Source of the DNA: Methanoregula sp.
GTDB lineage: Archaea > Halobacteriota > Methanomicrobia > Methanomicrobiales > Methanospirillaceae
Length of the DNA stretch: 12,593 bases
Assembly: GCF_002835825.1 (NCBI RefSeq)
Contig: NZ_PIZH01000017.1
Span: 1 to 12,593 of the forward strand
Direction of reading: 5' to 3'
A program made the position numbers and the translations under genes. The notes beneath the pieces were generated by a model. The model did not search any database and was not told where the DNA came from. It saw only the letters and a list, made by a program, of their open reading frames with translations. This document shows positions 1 to 5,751 of this stretch, one piece after another. The stretch's first letter is position 1, and each line of letters begins with the position of its first letter.

Positions 1-12
1 AGGATAATCAGT

Positions 13-606
13 TCAGGGATTGAACGCTTTCCCGAGAGCAAGGCCTTTGTTGTATGCGGCATCCAGCAGTTCCGGGTGCCGGGTGACATCGACAAGGGTG
101 TCCATGTCGTTGATAAGCAGCTCGTCTGCGTATTGGCAGTCGATGATGTCACAGAACGCTTTCGTTGTGAGCCGGGCGCCGACAAAGGTCTCCGGGATCT
201 TCATGCCGGAGATGCAGATGAAGAGCGCACGCCGGGTCGCCCGTTTCTCCGCGGGAACGAGCGATTCGTTCCGGAGATACTTGGCCATGTAGAAGACCTG
301 GCAGCGGTCCATGAAGGACTTGAGCTTGCCGGGGATGCCCATGCACATGATCGGCGTTGCGATGATGATGCCGTCCGCATCCCGGATCTTCGGGTAGAGC
401 TCCTGCATGTCATCGTCCATGGTGCAGGTCTCGTGATCCTTGCAGAAGAACATCTCCTGGCAGTCCTCGAAACAGAGGGTTGCAAGGTTGATCTTCTCGA
501 TGCTGCAGCCTGCATCCTCTGCCCCTTTGAGCGCCCGGTCGAGCAGCCGGGCAGTATTTCCTTCAGGTAGCGGGCTCCCAAGGAACCCGATGATCCGGCC
601 GGCCAT
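13..606 (-). CDS. Flavodoxin-like NADPH-dependent FMN reductase / iron-sulfur flavoprotein family, 197 aa
   Basis: The protein has a flavodoxin-like fold expected to bind FMN and transfer electrons in the cytoplasm. The N-terminal phosphate-binding loop is GSPLPEGNT (residues 10-18), and ATPIMCMGIPGKLKSFMDR (from about residue 84) is the second FMN loop and helix of this family. Cysteines at 45, 49, 55 and 61 lie where iron-sulfur flavoproteins carry a CX2CX2CX5C cluster motif, but the spacing here is CX3CX5CX5C, so cluster binding is uncertain. Length is normal for the family. The ATG at 606 is the natural start because the GSP loop follows immediately. Only a weak Shine-Dalgarno is visible, and a TATA-like box about 28 nt upstream suggests a leaderless or near-leaderless message. 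It is divergent from the zinc-ribbon gene and related to the two proteins at 3341-4571. Substrate is unknown. Confidence 0.88.
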   Translation of the reverse strand: MAGRIIGFLGSPLPEGNTARLLDRALKGAEDAGCSIEKINLATLCFEDCQEMFFCKDHETCTMDDDMQELYPKIRDADGIIIATPIMCMGIPGKLKSFMDRCQVFYMAKYLRNESLVPAEKRATRRALFICISGMKIPETFVGARLTTKAFCDIIDCQYADELLINDMDTLVDVTRHPELLDAAYNKGLALGKAFNP

Positions 607-630
607 ACTACCACTTGTGGAAAAGAGGAC

Positions 631-642
631 ATATAGTTTTGC
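631..642 (-). promoter_or_regulatory. TATA/BRE-like promoter for the minus-strand flavodoxin gene
   Basis: Read on the minus strand this is GCAAAACTATAT, an A-rich BRE-like part followed by a TATA-like box. The box centre is about 28 nt from the ATG at 606. With the usual archaeal spacing, transcription would begin within a few bases of the start codon, which fits the absence of a clear Shine-Dalgarno. Inferred from pattern and spacing only. Confidence 0.4.
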
Positions 643-700
643 AAAATATCCCTGCCGCCCCGTCGGAGACTTTCAACCGGGACTGGTATAAACACAACCC

Positions 701-709
701 ATATATATC
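701..709 (+). promoter_or_regulatory. TATA-like box upstream of the zinc-ribbon gene
   Basis: ATATATATC is centred about 25 nt before the TTG/GTG cluster at 728-733, the spacing expected for a leaderless archaeal transcript. A second AT-rich element (GGTATAAAC, 686-694) would instead give a short leader containing GTGAAGG or GGTGG. The region is shared with the divergent promoter at 631-642. Confidence 0.4.
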
Positions 710-727
710 ATTCCGCCAGAGTGAAGG

Positions 728-970
728 TTGGTGGTCCTTTTGACCGAACAGAAAACCTACAATGCCGGCCAGAAAGTCGGCCCTGGCAAATATGTCTGCA
801 TCGACTGCGGAAAAGAGATGACGCTCGACAAGAGCGAGCAGGACCTCCGGAAGTGTCCGGCCTGTGCCTGCGAAGAGTACCAGTGCTTCCCGATGACCCA
901 CATCCGCCCGGACATCAAGTCCGCAGAGGATGTCAAGAACCCGCCCAAGCGGGGCAACAGCAACGTCTGA
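728..970 (+). CDS. Small zinc-ribbon protein, up to 80 aa
   Basis: A short cytoplasmic protein built around one zinc ribbon: CX2C at residues 24/27 (YVCIDCGKE) and CX2C at 43/46 (KCPAC), with extra cysteines at 48 and 53. It resembles small archaeal and bacterial zinc-ribbon proteins that begin with a 'Y.AGQKV..G.YVC..CGKE' pattern. The specific role is unknown. The start is unclear: TTG 728, GTG 731 and TTG 740 are all in frame and there is no ATG. TTG 740 has GGTGG five bases upstream and gives the family-like N-terminus MTEQKTYNAGQ, while a TATA-like box favours 728-731. The C-terminal tail (PDIKSAEDVKNPPKRGNSNV) is probably disordered. It lies about 105 bp before the desulforedoxin gene, so it may belong to the same redox group. 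Confidence 0.75.
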   Translation: MVVLLTEQKTYNAGQKVGPGKYVCIDCGKEMTLDKSEQDLRKCPACACEEYQCFPMTHIRPDIKSAEDVKNPPKRGNSNV

Positions 971-975
971 GCCCC

Positions 976-988
976 ACATTTTTCTTTT
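976..988 (+). terminator. T-rich tract after the zinc-ribbon gene
   Basis: Just after the TGA at 968-970, five T, one C and four T follow one another. Archaeal termination often needs only a T-rich tract, so this may end or attenuate the zinc-ribbon transcript. No strong stem lies upstream of it. The 18-bp palindrome at 1017-1034 lies beyond it. Confidence 0.35.
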
Positions 989-1016
989 CGCACCGACCGT
1001 GTGAACGCTGGTGCCC

Positions 1017-1034
1017 GGCCGGGGATCCCCGGCC
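1017..1034. repeat. Perfect 18-bp palindrome upstream of the desulforedoxin gene
   Basis: GGCCGGGGATCCCCGGCC is identical to its reverse complement over all 18 positions. Its end is 41 bp before the desulforedoxin ATG. It could be an operator for a dimeric regulator, or a GC-rich RNA hairpin with a GATC turn. Since a T-tract precedes it rather than follows it, it is not a standard intrinsic terminator of the upstream gene. No convincing TATA box is visible between it and the ATG. Confidence 0.6.
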
Positions 1035-1075
1035 CTGAAATGCGTACCAGGACCAGGCAGGATCAGGGAGATGAA

Positions 1076-1201
1076 ATGGTGAATGTTTCAAAGGAAGGAC
1101 AGGTCTTCATGTGCGAGATCTGCGGTAACGTTGTTGTAGTTAAGGAGGCCGGCGGTGGAGAACTGATCTGCTGCGGCGAACCCATGGTTTTGGAGGAGTA
1201 A
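1076..1201 (+). CDS. Desulforedoxin-type small iron protein, 41 aa
   Basis: A stand-alone desulforedoxin domain with one mononuclear Fe(Cys)4 site: CX2C at residues 12/15 (FMCEICGNV) and the diagnostic adjacent pair CC at 31/32 (LICCGEPM). This pair is the mark of desulforedoxin and of the N-terminal domain of desulfoferrodoxin. The superoxide-reducing C-terminal domain is absent, so this is an electron carrier and not a complete superoxide reductase. The reading frame is open further upstream, but ATG 1076 is chosen because GGGAG lies five bases before it and the conserved domain starts there. The stop is three bases before the next ATG, and GGAGG near the 3' end serves as the ribosome binding site of that gene, so the two are co-translated. 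Oxidative-stress or redox role is inferred from the family. Confidence 0.9.
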   Translation: MVNVSKEGQVFMCEICGNVVVVKEAGGGELICCGEPMVLEE

Positions 1202-1204
1202 ACA

Positions 1205-1642
1205 ATGGTAGTGAAGAAGAAAACTGTCAGAAAAAACCCCACAAAAAAACCGGTGGTAAAGAAAGTCCCGGCAAAAAAACCGGCGGTGAAGGCAGCAGCG
1301 GGAAGGGGACTGAAGAAACTTGAGACGAAGATCGGCAAGGTGCCGAAGTTCTTCAAGGAACTGACCACGAACGAGCCCGAGATGTTCAACCTGGTGATGC
1401 GGTTTGAGGAGCACATCTGGGACGACGGGGCGGTCTCGAAGAAGACCAAGAAGCTGATTGCCATCGCGATTGCTGCGGCCCTCCGGGACCAGCACGCGGT
1501 CCGCGCCCAGCTGGCCGGTGCGGCAAACCTTGGCGTCACCAAGAAGGAGATCGAGGAGGCACTCCGCGTCACCTTCCTCCTCTCGGGCATGCCGGCCTAC
1601 GTGTACGGCAAGGCCCAGCTCGACGAAGTGATGAAGAAGTAA
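1205..1642 (+). CDS. Carboxymuconolactone decarboxylase/AhpD-fold protein with lysine-rich N-terminal tail, 145 aa
   Basis: Residues 37-145 match the all-helical CMD/AhpD fold: KVPKFFKEL, the central helix KKLIAIAIAAAL (82-93), and the family signature GVTKKEIEEALRVTFLLSGMPA (110-131). Family members with peroxidase activity use CX2C plus a histidine relay in the central helix. Here those positions read D95-Q-H-A98-V-R-A-Q102, and the whole protein has no cysteine, so it cannot act as a classical AhpD. Residues 1-30 are a basic low-complexity tail with eleven lysines and a five-residue period (KKPVV, KKVPA, KKPAV), like histone-H1-type or bacterial nucleoid-protein tails. DNA or RNA binding is possible but inferred. 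GGAGG lies eight bases before the ATG, inside the desulforedoxin gene. A hairpin and T-tract follow the stop. Confidence 0.85.
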   Translation: MVVKKKTVRKNPTKKPVVKKVPAKKPAVKAAAGRGLKKLETKIGKVPKFFKELTTNEPEMFNLVMRFEEHIWDDGAVSKKTKKLIAIAIAAALRDQHAVRAQLAGAANLGVTKKEIEEALRVTFLLSGMPAYVYGKAQLDEVMKK

Positions 1643-1643
1643 C

Positions 1644-1674
1644 GAGAGCCGGACAGGGCTCTCCCGTTCTTTTT
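1644..1674 (+). terminator. Hairpin plus T-tract ending the zinc-ribbon/desulforedoxin/CMD group
   Basis: GAGAGCC (1644-1650) and GGCTCTC (1657-1663) form a perfect 7-bp stem with a six-base loop directly after the TAA. TTCTTTTT follows at 1667-1674 and a further T-run lies at 1684-1689. This is the clearest terminator-like structure in the window. Confidence 0.7.
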
Positions 1675-1748
1675 CAAAAATTCCTTTTTAAACCGGGCGC
1701 TTGATCGCGGGTTTCATCTGCTCCCATGACAATCTCGTAGAGAATACG

Positions 1749-2396
1749 ATGGCGGATGACAGCCCCGGGTATGGGAATGGCGATAAGATGCCGATTCTCA
1801 CCGATCCCCCCTTCTATCTTCCGGAGTTCGAGCAGTCGTACCGTTACATCATCGACGAGTACGCTATTGCGCCACGGGACATCGCCATTTTCATGCCCTG
1901 TGCAGTCCGAAAACCGTACAGCGCAAGCCCAAGCCACCAGCTGATCCGGATGGTCATCTCGCAGGTCTTCTCGGAGCCGCAGTACCATATCGTTATTTTC
2001 GGGACCTGCGGCATTGTCCCCCAGGAACTCGAGGAGATGTACCCGTACGCCCACTACAAGTACATGCTCGGGAAGTGCAAAGATCCAAAGATCCTCGAAG
2101 ACTTCCTCCGCATTGAAACTGAGAGGGTTGCGGGATACCTGGAGAAGACAAAAGATACCTACCAGTACCGGATCGCGTACTGCATCGGGCTCTTCCGCGA
2201 GGCGCTGATCCGCGGGTCGGAAAAGTCCGGCGTGAAAATCGACCTCATCCTCCCTACCCGCGACATGATCAACAAAGTCATCGAGGAGGGAGACTGTGTC
2301 TTCGAGGAGGGCAGCCTCTCGATGGACGAGTACCTGGGCGAATTCACCGACGAACTGATCCGGTTCCGGAATGCGCATTACGGGAACAGCCGCTGA
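1749..2396 (+). CDS. Stand-alone archaeosine-synthase (ArcS) core-type protein, DUF5591 family, 215 aa
   Basis: Residues 50-63 read PCAVRKPYSASPSH, an exact match to PC-X3-KPY-X2-S-X2-H, the signature of the ArcS catalytic core. ArcS, with its radical-SAM partner, converts preQ0 at tRNA position 15 to archaeosine. A second ArcS-like stretch, GIVPQELEEMYPYAHY (88-103), follows. Full-length ArcS is much larger and carries a TGT-like N-terminal region and a C-terminal PUA domain; neither is present here. So this is either the catalytic half of a split ArcS or a paralogue with another substrate. ATG 1749 is chosen because the product starts close to the conserved region. An in-frame TTG at 1701 would add 16 residues, and neither start has a strong Shine-Dalgarno. 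It is a single gene convergent with the YoaP-type gene. Confidence 0.8.
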   Translation: MADDSPGYGNGDKMPILTDPPFYLPEFEQSYRYIIDEYAIAPRDIAIFMPCAVRKPYSASPSHQLIRMVISQVFSEPQYHIVIFGTCGIVPQELEEMYPYAHYKYMLGKCKDPKILEDFLRIETERVAGYLEKTKDTYQYRIAYCIGLFREALIRGSEKSGVKIDLILPTRDMINKVIEEGDCVFEEGSLSMDEYLGEFTDELIRFRNAHYGNSR

Positions 2397-2423
2397 CCCG
2401 CGTGGGATACTGGCAAACGCACA

Positions 2424-2445
2424 GGGAAGCTGACCGCAGGTTCCC
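2424..2445. terminator. Inverted repeat between convergent genes
   Basis: GGGAA (2424-2428) and TTCCC (2441-2445) pair, and inside them CTG and CAG pair around a four-base loop, with one G/G mismatch. The 54-bp gap between the stops of the ArcS-like gene and the GNAT gene holds little else. No T-tract follows on either strand, so its role as a bidirectional terminator is a guess from position. Confidence 0.35.
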
Positions 2446-2450
2446 GCTCA

Positions 2451-3233
2451 TTATTCCCGGGCAAGAACCGGTTTCATAACCCGGTCAAAGGTGCGGTCAT
2501 CGTAGAGGAACTCATGGGTGACCAGCTTTCCCTTGTAAAAGACCGAGTGGAGTGGAAATGCTGTCGGGGCGTCACGGGCTTCCGCCTGCGTAGTGATGGG
2601 ATGGACGACAAAGGGCAGCCCATGCCGCTTTGCAACCTCTGCCTCTGCTACATTCACGTAATATTCGTTATACGGGCACTGGGCCGTGTAGTACACGGTG
2701 ATTCCCCCGGTGTTCGGGCATGCCGGGTGTTTCGGTGCGGCCCTGAACCGGGGGAGCGGGGAGTCTTTTTTCATCCGTTTCACCAGCAGCTCAAAATAGG
2801 GTGGCGCGGTGTCGCACACTTCATACCCGTACTGTTCGAAAAACTTTTTGTCCGCCATGAACGGGCGTTTTTTTGCACTGGAAACAACGACCACCCCGTT
2901 CTCTGCTTCTGCTTCGCAGGACGCGAGAAGCTCTTTCCCAAAACCGTGCCCCTTGTATTTGCCTGAAACCCAGAAACAGGAAATGGCAAGGTACCCGGGA
3001 GCATCGAGCGGCGCCCATGCCTGTTCCGCAGGTGTATATTCGATGAAGACCTTCGCTTTCGCATCCAGCTTCCGGAAGACAAAGCCCTTGTCCAGCTGGC
3101 CGCGTATCCATTCCTTTTTTCCGGCAACCCCCGCTGCCGCTTTCGAACCGGCAAAGGCGCAGCAGATATGTTCCCGGTCAAGATTCTCCGGTGAGAGCGT
3201 GATGAACTGGCTTTCAGGCTTCATGATACTCAT
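2451..3233 (-). CDS. YoaP-type GNAT acetyltransferase fused to a thioredoxin-fold domain, 260 aa
   Basis: The N-terminal half is a GNAT domain. It begins with ITLSPENLDREHICCA (11-26), characteristic of the YoaP group, and has the acetyl-CoA pyrophosphate loop KYKGHGFGKELL (92-103). The C-terminal part (about 177-260) starts ITVYYTAQCPYNEYYV, a thioredoxin-like beta-alpha unit with Cys186 in a CPY motif, and contains the later 'PLHSVFYKGKLVTHEFL' strand pair. Cys172 in ACPNTGG is also family-like. The substrate is not established, to my knowledge. The frame is open up to 3323, but ATG 3233 (MSIMKPESQ) is chosen because the family N-terminus starts there and AGGAG lies upstream. A TATA-like TTTATTAT (3254-3261, minus) would place the transcript start close to that ATG. 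It is divergent from the tandem flavoproteins. Confidence 0.85.
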   Translation of the reverse strand: MSIMKPESQFITLSPENLDREHICCAFAGSKAAAGVAGKKEWIRGQLDKGFVFRKLDAKAKVFIEYTPAEQAWAPLDAPGYLAISCFWVSGKYKGHGFGKELLASCEAEAENGVVVVSSAKKRPFMADKKFFEQYGYEVCDTAPPYFELLVKRMKKDSPLPRFRAAPKHPACPNTGGITVYYTAQCPYNEYYVNVAEAEVAKRHGLPFVVHPITTQAEARDAPTAFPLHSVFYKGKLVTHEFLYDDRTFDRVMKPVLARE

Positions 3234-3340
3234 GGATCCATACTCCTGAAAGGATAATAAACGCCGTGATTGCAGGGTGTGAAAGTGCTTTGGCCTGTGC
3301 GCTATCCAATTGTTTTTGAACACGGATGACGTAGAACAGA

Positions 3341-3958
3341 ATGATGACGATCAAGGTCCTTGCCTTTGCCGGGAGCCCGCGGCGGCACGGGAACTCGGAG
3401 ACGCTGCTTGACTGGGTGCTTGCCCCGATGGCAATGGACCCGGAAGTAACCGTACAAAAGGTCCCGCTCACCGAGGCAAATATCAATATCTGCCGTGGGT
3501 GCAATGCCTGCGAGAAACTGAACAAGTGCGTCCAGCGCGACGGGATGGACACCTACCACGACAAAATCATTGAGGCGGATATCATCCTTCTCTCCTCGCC
3601 GATCTTCTGCATGGGGATTGCTTCCCTGCCAAAAGCCCTCATCGACCGGATGCAGGTCTTCCGGTCCCGGAAGTACGTGCTCAGACTCCCTGTTGTCCCT
3701 CCCGAGCGGAGGGGTAAACGCCTCGGGGCGTTCCTCTCAACTGCCGGCCAGGACTGGCCGCATGTCTTCGATGCTGCTATTCCGTCCGTCAAGTGTTTTT
3801 ACCATGTCATCGACATAAAGGACGCGGACATCAGTTACCTCATGATCAATAACGTGGACGAGAAGGGCGCTATTGATAAACACCCGACAGCAAAAACCGA
3901 TGCCGAGAAGCTCGGGAAAACCCTGCTCGCCGAGATCAAAAAACGGCTCGCTGAATGA
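3341..3958 (+). CDS. Iron-sulfur flavoprotein (Isf-like), first of a tandem pair, 205 aa
   Basis: Flavodoxin-fold protein with the FMN phosphate loop GSPRRHGNSE (11-20) and the second flavin loop SSPIFCMGI (85-93). The cysteine motif C51-X2-C54-X2-C57-X5-C63 is exactly the compact spacing of the [4Fe-4S] site of methanogen iron-sulfur flavoprotein Isf. Family members move electrons between ferredoxin or NAD(P)H and acceptors including O2 and H2O2; the substrate of this one is unknown. ATG 3341 and ATG 3344 are adjacent and equally plausible starts. No strong Shine-Dalgarno is seen, while a T-rich TATA-like stretch near 3311-3317 would suit a leaderless message. Its stop codon overlaps the ribosome binding site of the next gene, so the two paralogues form an operon. 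Confidence 0.9.
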   Translation: MMTIKVLAFAGSPRRHGNSETLLDWVLAPMAMDPEVTVQKVPLTEANINICRGCNACEKLNKCVQRDGMDTYHDKIIEADIILLSSPIFCMGIASLPKALIDRMQVFRSRKYVLRLPVVPPERRGKRLGAFLSTAGQDWPHVFDAAIPSVKCFYHVIDIKDADISYLMINNVDEKGAIDKHPTAKTDAEKLGKTLLAEIKKRLAE

Positions 3959-3965
3959 GGATACC

Positions 3966-4571
3966 ATGACCATCACCGTTCTTGGTATATCAGGAAGCCC
4001 CCACCGGCACGGGAATACCGAGACCCTGCTCGACAGCTTCCTGGACGGGGCGAAAGCCGCAGGTGCGGCAGTGGAAAAAGTCGTCTTAAAGGACCTCGAT
4101 TACTCGGCCTGCCGGGGGTGCAATGCCTGCCACAGGGATGGCAACTGCATTGTGAAGGACGATGCCGTCCCGCTCTTCGAAAAGATGATGGCTGCCGATA
4201 TCGTGGCCGTGGCATCGCCGATCTACAGCATGGGGATAACGGCCCAGCTCAAGGGCTTCATCGACCGGGGGCAGTATCTCTGGGCCCGGCGGTTCGTCAC
4301 AAAGACACTGGAGTTCTCTCCGGAGCATATTGCCCGGCACAAGGGGATCTTTATCTCGACAGCGGGGCAGAACTGGGACCATGTCTTTGACGGGGCATAC
4401 CCCTCACTTACCGCCCTGTTCCACGATGCAGGGTTCGACTACTATGACAATATCGTGGCCAACAACATGGACCAACACAAGGGGATTAAGAACCACCCGA
4501 CCTCCCTGAAAGAGGCATTCGATAAGGGGCAGAAGGTCGTTGTCCTGCTGAAGGATAGGAAAAAAGAGTGA
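3966..4571 (+). CDS. Iron-sulfur flavoprotein (Isf-like), second of a tandem pair, 201 aa
   Basis: Close relative of the preceding protein. It has the FMN loop GSPHRHGNTE (10-19), the Isf-type cluster motif C49-X2-C52-X2-C55-X5-C61, ASPIYSMGI (83-91), and the shared stretches ISTAGQNWDHVFDGA and NNMDQHKGIKNHPT. The reading frame is open upstream into the previous gene, but ATG 3966 is the real start: GAGG overlaps the upstream TGA and lies five bases before it, and the product begins in register with its paralogue. The pair probably arose by tandem duplication; two diverged copies may form a heterodimer or have separate redox partners. The gene stops seven bases before the end of the convergent M50 protease gene. 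Confidence 0.9.
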   Translation: MTITVLGISGSPHRHGNTETLLDSFLDGAKAAGAAVEKVVLKDLDYSACRGCNACHRDGNCIVKDDAVPLFEKMMAADIVAVASPIYSMGITAQLKGFIDRGQYLWARRFVTKTLEFSPEHIARHKGIFISTAGQNWDHVFDGAYPSLTALFHDAGFDYYDNIVANNMDQHKGIKNHPTSLKEAFDKGQKVVVLLKDRKKE

Positions 4572-4578
4572 GGGGTGC

Positions 4579-5241
4579 TCAGATCAGCATCCAGAGGTGG
4601 TAGTACGCAGCAACGAGCGTGCCGAACGCCGCGATGATGAGCACGAAGAAGACGGGGATGTTCCACGCAAACACTTTCCTTCCGTCAAGGATGCTGATGG
4701 GCAGGAGGTTGAAGGCTGCAATCATCGCGTTGATCTGCACCCCGGCAATGCCGAGCATGGCAAGAAGGTTGCCGGCAACCAGCCCTGATTTGCCCCCGGC
4801 AAGGAAGAAGAGCGCCGCAAAAAGGACGCAGAGGATGAGGTTCACGACAGGCCCGGCAGCGGAGATGATCCCATCCTCCCTCTTTGTCAGGGGTCTCCCG
4901 TCACGGGAGTAGATGACCGTTGCACCGGGTGCCGCAAACACAAAGCCGGCCAGCGCCGCCATGATGACTGCTACAAGGAGCATGGTGTTGTCCTTGACAA
5001 ACTCCGCCCAGTATCCGAACCGGATCGCCACGAACTTGTGCGCCATCTCGTGGAAGATGAACCCTATACCGACCGTCAGGAGGGAGATCCCGAAATAGAT
5101 GAGGGCCATTATCGGGCTGATGGCGTTAAAGGAGCCCATCAGGCCGTACGGGGTGATATTGATGATGGTGAATGATACTGCAATGGCTATCCAGGCAATA
5201 AAAAGGTCCGCCTCTTCGCGCCGGCTGATACGTTCAAGCAT
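4579..5241 (-). CDS. Site-2-type membrane metalloprotease, peptidase family M50, 220 aa
   Basis: A polytopic membrane protein with the zinc-binding HEMAH motif (64-68) inside a hydrophobic segment, the conserved GPVVN (130-134) and the third metal ligand in NLLPISILDGRK (178-189). Together these identify an M50 intramembrane protease. Six hydrophobic segments can be seen, at about 12-28, 40-63, 88-104, 128-148, 155-180 and 194-218. No PDZ, CBS or other regulatory domain is present, so it is the compact archaeal form. The longer open frame to 5466 is not used: residues before ATG 5241 are polar and unlike the family, and GGTG lies five bases before this ATG. Substrates could be membrane-bound regulators, but nothing nearby points to one. 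It is divergent from chorismate mutase. Confidence 0.9.
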   Translation of the reverse strand: MLERISRREEADLFIAWIAIAVSFTIINITPYGLMGSFNAISPIMALIYFGISLLTVGIGFIFHEMAHKFVAIRFGYWAEFVKDNTMLLVAVIMAALAGFVFAAPGATVIYSRDGRPLTKREDGIISAAGPVVNLILCVLFAALFFLAGGKSGLVAGNLLAMLGIAGVQINAMIAAFNLLPISILDGRKVFAWNIPVFFVLIIAAFGTLVAAYYHLWMLI

Positions 5242-5337
5242 GGTGACACCGGGACTCGTGGTTTGATTCCCGTATGTTCTTTGCTGTCCCGCTTCGTAAG
5301 CATTACGTTTATGCAAAAGGGGAGACGAGTACATGGT

Positions 5338-5622
5338 ATGTCCCTCGACCATGTCCGTAACGAGATCGCGAAGGTGGACCGGGAGATCATCGCACTCATC
5401 GCGAAGCGGCAGGAGCTGGCAAAAAGCGTTGCGGCCATCAAGATACGCGAAGGCATTCCAATACACGATGGCAGACAGTCACAAAAGGTCATTGCATCAG
5501 TCTTTGACCGGGCGGTCGAGAGCAGGATCGACCCGGTTGCCGTCCAGAAGATCTTCGAGATCCTTATTGCCATGAGCGAGGAGCGCCAGCGGGAGTGCTC
5601 CGGCGACGGCAACCTGCCCTGA
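5338..5622 (+). CDS. Monofunctional chorismate mutase, AroQ class, 94 aa
   Basis: Converts chorismate to prephenate, the entry to phenylalanine and tyrosine synthesis. It is a small all-helical protein with the AroQ pattern LDHVRNEIAKVDREIIALIAKR: Arg7, Arg24 and Lys35 match the active-site Arg11, Arg28 and Lys39 of the E. coli enzyme. IHD44 matches Asp48, and S80-X3-Q84 matches Ser84/Gln88. The segment D44-G-R-Q-S lacks the usual R-E pair at the positions of Arg51/Glu52. ATG 5338 gives the typical 90-95 residue length; ATG 5311 is in frame but adds a basic stretch. GGGGAG lies 13 bases upstream and a TTTATG element near 5309 may be the promoter. T-runs at 5630-5633 and 5641-5644 follow the stop. 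No other aromatic-pathway gene is adjacent. Confidence 0.88.
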   Translation: MSLDHVRNEIAKVDREIIALIAKRQELAKSVAAIKIREGIPIHDGRQSQKVIASVFDRAVESRIDPVAVQKIFEILIAMSEERQRECSGDGNLP

Positions 5623-5722
5623 TCCCGCATTTTATCACTATTTTCCCGACTATTCACCAGAAAGCGCCTGCCCGTCTTCGATTATCCGGCCTGCTGGTGC
5701 ACGGGACTGCAGATCAAAGGAA

Positions 5723-5729
5723 TTATTTA
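5723..5729 (+). promoter_or_regulatory. TATA-like box of the C45 hydrolase gene
   Basis: TTATTTA, preceded by A-rich AAAGGAA, is centred 26 nt before ATG 5752. This is the spacing expected if transcription starts at that ATG. There is no Shine-Dalgarno before either ATG 5740 or ATG 5752, so a leaderless message beginning at 5752 is the simplest reading. Confidence 0.45.
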
Positions 5730-5751
5730 GAAACAGATAATGAGAACGTGT

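Noticed and set aside
76..570. Long plus-strand open frame opposite the flavodoxin gene
   Set aside because: It is the antisense of a recognisable protein and shows no family pattern; GC-rich codons keep opposite frames open.
1674..2378. Minus-strand open frame of 234 codons opposite the ArcS-like gene
   Set aside because: Acidic, patternless translation in antisense of a gene with an exact ArcS signature.
5263..5337. N-terminal extension of chorismate mutase
   Set aside because: Would add 25 residues unlike the family and overlap the divergent promoter region; ATG 5338 gives the usual length.
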